DNA from: Runella limosa DSM 17973
Lineage (GTDB): Bacteria; Bacteroidota; Bacteroidia; Cytophagales; Spirosomataceae
Direction of reading: 5' to 3'
Length of the DNA stretch: 64,000 nt
Assembly: GCF_000482465.1 (NCBI RefSeq)
Contig: NZ_KI519428.1
Location: 230,168-294,167 of the forward strand
Under the pieces are notes generated by a model. That model was not told the origin of the DNA, made no database searches, and saw only the letters and a program-made list of their open reading frames with translations. Positions 58,814 through 64,000 of this stretch are shown piece by piece. Position 1 is the first letter of the stretch, and each line of letters opens with the position of its first letter. Both the position numbers and the translations under genes were made by a program.

Positions 58814-60468
58814 CACCCGAATCACAACATATTGATTACAAAAGCATTCGTATCATTCAGAAAGGAGAGAGCGGTTTTAAAGACTTAGCCCAAGCAGCGG
58901 TTTGTTTTGCCAATGCGCAAGGCGGAAAACTCGTGATAGGCATAGAAGATACCAATAAACAGCCTCCAATTGAACAAATCATCAATGTAGAGGATATCAA
59001 CAAAACCCTCACTCGAATTCGTTCTTTGTCTTTTAATGTGGGTTTGACCGCCAGCGATGTGCTGACGCATCCTAACGGAGGGCAGTATTTTGAACTTACT
59101 ATTTTGCCGTCTTCTAAAACCATTGCCACCACCAACGACGGAAAAATTTACCTGCGGGTTGGTGATCAATGTCATGCGGCCCGTAGCGAAGACCTCGTAA
59201 GGATTGCAGCTGAAAAAGATGCTTTTCAGTGGGAATTGCAATTGCGAAACGTTTGGCTAAATGATATTCCTGTCCAACATCTGACAAAATTTGCCAACGA
59301 GATTAGACAATCGCCAAGGGTAAAGGAGAGTATCAAACAAAGAAGTGATATCGAAATCGCCGAGCATTATAACCTCATCAACAACGAGCAACTAACAAAC
59401 TTGGGCATTTTGTGGCTTGGCAATGCCTCCCAACGCAGCCGATTGGCGTACCCGCTTACGATACAGTATTTGGTTTACAACGACTTAGAAGAAAAAGTCC
59501 GTAAATTAGATTGGCATGATTACGCCCTCAATCCCAAAGAGCTATTACAAGAAATCGAAAAAGAGGCCATCGAACTTACTTACTACCATGAGTTCAAAGA
59601 CGGGCTTTTCCAGCGCAAACCCATTCGGTTTTATGACGAACGGGTTATCAGAGAGCTACTCATCAATGCCTTTGCGCACAAAAGCTATACCATTTCAGGC
59701 GATATTTTTATCAGTGTGTATGTGGATAGATTGGAAATCAAAAACCCAGGTGGGCTATTGATGGGGATTTCAAAAGACAATATCCTGCACAAAACCGCCC
59801 GACGAAATCCTCACCTCATCAAAATTTTTCACGACCTCAACCTGATGGAAGGCGAAGGATCAGGTTTTGATTTGTTGTACGAAATTAGTAGCCGAAACGC
59901 CAAACCTTTTCCAATTGTAGAGGCCGACTTTGACAGTGTCAAAGTGGTACAGGAATCTAAAATCTTGGACGAATCAAGCATTGCGCTACTTGAATATGTG
60001 TCGAATCACTATCAACTATCGCAACGCGAGTTTATCACTTTAGGCATTGTATCGAGATGGCAAAAAGTCTTGGCTACCCAGCTCTACAAGCAGCTACAAT
60101 TACCCGAGGAAGAACGCCTTAGAAGTTATGTCAGTCGCCTAACGGAACAAGGTTTGCTCATTAGTCGTGGTCTTAAAAAAGGTACAGAGTACCTTATCAA
60201 TCCCCAATTGGTGGCCAATGCCAAACTGAATATCAAAGCCAGCCTGAAAGTCATAGAACTGCACCGCCTCAAAGCCCTGATTATCGAAGAATTACGCCTC
60301 AGACCTCAAAGCAGCATCGAAGATATTCATCAACGATTTGAAGAAATTGACCGAAAGGATATTCAAAAAGCCGTGTATAAATTGGTAGAAGAAGGTGAAT
60401 TAGGATATGCTGGTGGTAAAACATATCGTAAATACGAACTGGCAAAAAAAAAAAGAAATGAAAAATAA
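58810..60468 (+). CDS. AlbA_2 (Schlafen-type) ATP-binding regulator-like protein
   Basis: 552 aa. N-terminal AlbA_2 domain (ESGFKDLAQAAVCFANAQGG, KLVIGIEDTNK, GKIYLRVGDQCHAA; residues about 8-140). A middle HATPase_c_4-like region (VIRELLINAFAHKSYTISGD, VDRLEIKNPGGL; about 275-320). Two C-terminal winged-helix regions (about 380-460 and 475-540). Such proteins are annotated as ATP-binding or RecG-like and occur with restriction-type genes. It begins in the helicase stop codon. An A11 tract (60444-60454) lies nine codons before the stop and could slip, changing the C-terminus. Confidence 0.88.
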   Translation: MTPESQHIDYKSIRIIQKGESGFKDLAQAAVCFANAQGGKLVIGIEDTNKQPPIEQIINVEDINKTLTRIRSLSFNVGLTASDVLTHPNGGQYFELTILPSSKTIATTNDGKIYLRVGDQCHAARSEDLVRIAAEKDAFQWELQLRNVWLNDIPVQHLTKFANEIRQSPRVKESIKQRSDIEIAEHYNLINNEQLTNLGILWLGNASQRSRLAYPLTIQYLVYNDLEEKVRKLDWHDYALNPKELLQEIEKEAIELTYYHEFKDGLFQRKPIRFYDERVIRELLINAFAHKSYTISGDIFISVYVDRLEIKNPGGLLMGISKDNILHKTARRNPHLIKIFHDLNLMEGEGSGFDLLYEISSRNAKPFPIVEADFDSVKVVQESKILDESSIALLEYVSNHYQLSQREFITLGIVSRWQKVLATQLYKQLQLPEEERLRSYVSRLTEQGLLISRGLKKGTEYLINPQLVANAKLNIKASLKVIELHRLKALIIEELRLRPQSSIEDIHQRFEEIDRKDIQKAVYKLVEEGELGYAGGKTYRKYELAKKKRNEK

Positions 60469-61309
60469 ATAAAAAAAGAAAAAATACAATCAATTGATAT
60501 TTAGATAATTAATGATGTTGTTTCTTTTTTCTGAAATAAAAAGACTAAAAAGAAAACCCTGACATGACCGAAAAAGAACTCAAAGAAAAACTACACAAGC
60601 CGTATCATCTCGATATTTGGCAGGAGATAGTACGAATCATTTTTACTCGTTCCGATTTTTTTCTGTCTTCTGCTTATCAGCCTTTGTTTGAGGGCGTGGA
60701 CTTTGTGCAAAAAGCCTTTCAGTTTGGCGTGATTACTCTTGCTGACGAAAAACGATTGGCGCTTGTTGACGTACAACTTACTGACAACAAGGTTATTGCC
60801 CGAAATCGAGTAGAACTCCGCAACCTGGCCGCCAAACTCATTGATTCTGGGCAATTTGAAGGGCTTTTGGTGCTTTTTCATGCCAATCAACAAAAAGACT
60901 ACCGCTTTTCTTTTATCTCAAAAAGCAGCACGTTCAACGACGAAGGCGAACTCATCACCACCCAAACCGCCACCAAAAGGTACAGCTTCTTGCTCGGCCC
61001 AAACGAATCTTGCACTACTGCTGCCAGACGGCTGATGGAATTGATGGGTAACAAAAATACAAGCACCATTGAGGCTGTCACCAACGCTTTCTCAGTCGAA
61101 AAACTGAATAAAGATTTTTTCAAAGGCTACAAAGAACACTACGAAAAATTTTGGCATTACCTAAAAAATAAAACCGAATACTATGACATTCTGAAAGACG
61201 GCGAACAAGCCGACACCAATAAAACCGAAAAGCCTATCCGTGACTTCGCCAAAAAACTCCTCGGACGTATCGTTTTCCTTTACTTTTTGCAGAAAAAAGG
61301 CTGGATGGG

Positions 61310-61500
61310 AAGCCCCCCAGCCCTCGATGGGGGAGTTTCTGTTTGGGCAAATGGAGATTCAAACTTTATTAAAAATCTCTTTCAGTATTTCCCCGAAAAA
61401 CAGCATTTCTACTCAAAATGCCTTACCCAACTTTTTTTTGAAACTCTTAACACAAAGCGTGATGGTCATTTGTTTACCCCTATCGGGGGCAGGGGGGCTG
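61310..61500. repeat. G/C-block repeat pair inside the methylase gene, in frame
   Basis: AGCCCCCCAGCCCTCGATGG (from 61311) and the inverted ACCCCTATCGGGGGCAGGGG (from about 61476) are the two halves of the same palindromic family found between genes at 10.5, 11.4 and 21.9 kb, spaced about 145 bases. They encode SPPALDGG and TPIGGRGA. Confidence 0.75.
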
Positions 61501-61787
61501 TGCTGGTTCCCTACCTCAACGGCGGCCTCTTCGACAACGACCAACCCCACACCAACCACATTGATTTTCCCGAAAGCTACTTTGCCGACTTGTTCGAGTT
61601 TTTTGATCAGTACAATTTCACCATTGACGAAAACAGTCCCGACGATGCCAACGTGGGCATTGACCCCGAAATGCTGGGGCATATCTTTGAGAACCTCCTC
61701 GAAGAAAACAAAGACAAGGGGGCTTTCTATACACCCAAAGAGATAGTGCAGTACATGTGCCAAGAGGCTCTGATTCAATATTTAAAA

Positions 61788-61827
61788 AGCCCCCTAACCG
61801 CTGCGGCAGACCGCTCCGATGGGGGAA
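61788..61827. repeat. third G/C-block repeat inside the methylase gene
   Basis: AGCCCCCTAACCGCTGCGGC followed by AGACCGCTCCGATGGGGGAA, in frame, encoding KSPLTAAADRSDGG. The GCCCCCTAACC wording matches the repeat at 11343. Confidence 0.65.
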
Positions 61828-63692
61828 CAGATGTAGAAGCGATTCAGTCTTTCATCCGTAATGGCGAGCGGGGTGAGGCCAAAGGTTTTATTGTCAAAAA
61901 TGCCCGTAAGATTGAAACCCTGCTCGACAACGTAAAAATCTGTGACCCCGCCATTGGCTCGGGGGCGTTTCCGATGGGAATGTTGCAGGAGATTTTTAAG
62001 GCAAAAATGACGCTCGACCTTACGCTCGACCCTGCGGACACCAAACGCCATATCATCCAAAACTCTATTTATGGCGTGGACTTGGAGCGTGGGGCTGTCG
62101 ATATTGCACGATTACGCTTTTGGCTCGCCCTCGTGGTGGACGAAGAAACCCCAAGCCCCCTGCCTAATCTCGACTACAAAATCATGCAGGGCAACAGCCT
62201 TTTGGAAAGCTTTGAAGGTATTGATTTATCTAAAATTCATCAGCAGAGTGTGCAAGTATTTGAACCTCAGCGTGATTTGTTTGGAAATCTGACACAGCCC
62301 CAAATGACGATTTTTCAGACACAACAAACCCAAGACCTCCAAAAACTGATTGACGAATACTTTGGCGTTGAAAATGCCGAGCGGAAACATAGCCTGCGAA
62401 AGCAAATAAACCAAGCCGTACACGACCACATCGAATACAATATCGAACTCCGTGAACGACACCTCCACCGACGGATTGCCGAAGCGGGCAAGCCCGAAAA
62501 CATGAAACCCAAAACTCGAAAGGAATACGATAAACTCGTAGCAGAGCAGCAGCAAGTAGCCCAAAGCCGCCAAAACCTACATGCTCTCCAAGATCGTAAC
62601 GAACGCCCCTACTTTTTATGGCATCTCTATTTTAAAGATGTATTTGAGCAAGGCGGTTTTGATATTGTAATTGGAAATCCGCCGTATATCCAATTACAAA
62701 ACGAGGGAGGGTATTTGTCCAAATTATTTGAAGGAGAAAAGTTTGACACGTTTGAACGCACGGGTGATATTTATGCACTTTTTTATGAACAGGGCTTCAA
62801 ATGTCTTAAAAACCAAGGTGTTTTGTGTTATATTACTTCCAACAAATGGATGCGGGCGGGCTACGGCGAGTCATTACGAAAGTTCTTTGCGGAAAAGACA
62901 AACCCAATTACTTTAATTGATTTCGCAGGCCAAAAAATCTTTGATAATGCTACGGTGGACACCAATATCCTGATAGCGCAAAAAAGTGTCAATCAAGGAA
63001 AAACAAAAGCCTGTTTGGTAAAGAACAGATGGCCTGATTCTCTACATACTTATGTTACTCAGCACCAAGCCACCTGTCATTTTCAAACATCTGATAGTTG
63101 GGTAATTCTTAGCCCGATAGAGCAACGAATCCGAGAAAAAATAGAGAAAATAGGCACACCTCTTAAAGATTGGGATATAAATATCTATAGAGGTATTCTT
63201 ACAGGCTACAACGAGGCTTTCATCATTGATGGCAAGAAAAAAGATGAACTCATTGCTGCTGACCCAAAATCTGCCGAAATTATACGCCCGATTCTTCGCG
63301 GCAGAGACATCAAACGCTATGGGTATGAGTTTGCAGACCTGTGGATTATCAATACCCATAACGGAATCAAGGAAAAAGGCACTAAACCCATTCAAATCAA
63401 CGATTATCCCGCGATAAAAAAATACTTAGATACTTTTTACCCCGAACTCGAAAAGAGAACAGATAAAGGAGAAACGCCATACAATCTCAGAAACTGTGCT
63501 TATATGGACGATTTTTTTAACGAAAAAATCATCTATCCAGAGATTACTAAATTTCTCAATTTTTATTACGATGAAAAGGCTTTTATGACAAATAATAAAT
63601 GTTTTATCATCACGGGAGACCATATCGCTTACTTAACAGCTTTTTTTAACTCATCGCTTTTCAAATACTGTTATCGAGATAGTTTGAATCTA

Positions 63693-64000
63693 GCCCGCTA
63701 AAAAGTTGGACACAAATTAGGGTATAACTTTTAAATTTGTGATTCAATGGGAAAGCATCAAAAATCATGGAGCCAGGAGGAAAAACTGACCATAGTGAAT
63801 TACTACAAAGAACACGGAGCTGCTAAGACATCTAAGGAGTTTAACGTCTCGAGTGCAAACATTTATAACTGGGTTTCCCAGTACGAAAAAGGAGGTTTTT
63901 CAAGCCCATCCAGCGTTAGTAACTCTGATAAAGACAAAGAGATTCTTCGCCTTCAGCGAGAGATTCAAGCTTATAAAGAGATAATCGCTGAAAAAGAATT
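63693..64000 (+). mobile_element. IS3-family insertion sequence, left end (runs off window)
   Basis: The IS end is recognised by CCCGCTAAAAAGTTGGACAC just where the methylase frame breaks, followed 54 bases on by an IS3-type orfA. The exact junction cannot be fixed without the uninterrupted gene; I place it at about 63690-63700. The second orf and right end lie beyond the window. Confidence 0.8.
63747..64000 (+). CDS. IS3-family transposase OrfA (partial)
   Basis: ATG at 63747, open to the window end (84 full codons). It begins MGKHQKSWSQEEKLTIVNYY, with a helix-turn-helix (AAKTSKEFNVSSANIYNWVSQ) and then a leucine-zipper-like stretch (KDKEILRLQREIQAYKEII), the standard OrfA layout. The product binds IS ends and is fused with OrfB by frameshifting in this family. 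Confidence 0.88.
   Translation, partial: MGKHQKSWSQEEKLTIVNYYKEHGAAKTSKEFNVSSANIYNWVSQYEKGGFSSPSSVSNSDKDKEILRLQREIQAYKEIIAEKE

Larger units (their letters stand above)
60564..63701 (+). pseudogene. Eco57I-type N6-adenine methylase/restriction protein, 3' end cut by IS insertion
   Basis: 1045 codons preserved. HIFENLLEENKDKGAFYTPK (about 374-393), SAM motif I DPAIGSGAF starting at 461, catalytic motif IV NPPY at 705-708, then a TaqI-like specificity region (IYRGILTGYNEAFII, ILRGRDIKRYGYEF, FNSSLFKYCYRD). It methylates adenine at a specific site; relatives of this size may also cut DNA. The frame ends at 63701, just where an IS3-family end begins, so some C-terminal residues are missing. Three in-frame insertions derived from G/C-block repeats lie at about residues 250-257, 304-312 and 409-422. 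Activity of the truncated protein is uncertain. Confidence 0.85.

Noticed and set aside
55559..63701. Assignment to DISARM or BREX
   Set aside because: PLD, helicase and methylase parts recall DISARM, but the domain order, the AlbA_2 protein and the Eco57I-type enzyme do not match; BREX marker genes (BrxC, PglZ) are absent.

Overview
The window reads as chromosomal DNA of a Bacteroidota bacterium, most likely a cytophagalean of the Spirosomaceae (Runella-like). The lineage is inferred from protein families and style: a TonB-dependent receptor with a carboxypeptidase-regulatory N-domain, a LytS/LytTR two-component pair, a DUF3500 lipoprotein, Nif3 next to a CT398-type zinc ribbon, and promoters of the Bacteroidetes form TTG-N19-TAnnTTTG (best example before the tRNA-Asp genes). 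No rRNA gene or CRISPR array is present.

Layout. 1-3.4 kb: aldo/keto reductase, PQQ-type sugar dehydrogenase, SGNH hydrolase. 3.3-6.8 kb (minus): OmpA-like protein and TPR protein, with a leftover OmpA C-terminus downstream. 6.9-18.3 kb: a LuxR/PAS regulator followed by a same-strand cluster that fits non-thiolytic CoA-dependent breakdown of p-coumarate/ferulate-type acids: crotonase, feruloyl-CoA synthase-like ligase, SDR dehydrogenase, beta-ketoacyl-CoA hydrolase of the amidohydrolase family. A MetE-like methyltransferase, a secreted alpha/beta hydrolase, an AAHS-type transporter and a zinc alcohol dehydrogenase accompany them. A DUF4143 ATPase gene bracketed by 56-bp direct repeats sits inside this cluster. 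18.6-20.3 kb: LytS-type kinase and LytTR regulator. 20.4-25.9 kb: DUF3500 lipoprotein, HupE/UreJ-like membrane protein, TonB receptor, Dabb protein (possible metal uptake). 26-29.6 kb: ABC exporter, nucleoside hydrolase, unknown small protein. 29.6-33.9 kb (minus): five-gene unit MFS/HTH_42/nitrilase/GNAT/NTF2-like. 33.9-39.4 kb (minus): a decayed DUF6932-like gene with its small partner, a six-bladed tectonin-like propeller, an S9 peptidase, a 22-residue-repeat pentapeptide protein, DUF2721. 39.5-45.3 kb: NUDIX, PepT, an apionate-lactonase-like protein, a chimeric sigma-factor/MORN ORF, SCO1. 45.3-54.8 kb: AarF kinase with TetR regulator, PBP1A, glycerate kinase, a GDPD-like/alkaline phosphatase fusion, zinc ribbon, Nif3. 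54.9-55.4 kb: tandemly duplicated tRNA-Asp with two tRNA-like half fragments. 55.5-64 kb: a defence-type operon of PLD-helicase, AlbA_2 ATP-binding protein and Eco57I-type methylase, cut at its 3' end by an IS3-family insertion that runs off the window.

A recurring theme is a family of G/C-block palindromic repeats (core CCCCCAATGGGGG). They sit between genes of the aromatic cluster, abut start codons, encode the C-terminal tail of one enzyme and the signal peptide of another, and lie in frame at three places inside the methylase gene. Other structures worth attention are a perfect 50-bp palindrome before the TonB receptor and a perfect 26-bp inverted repeat over the DUF4143 start.
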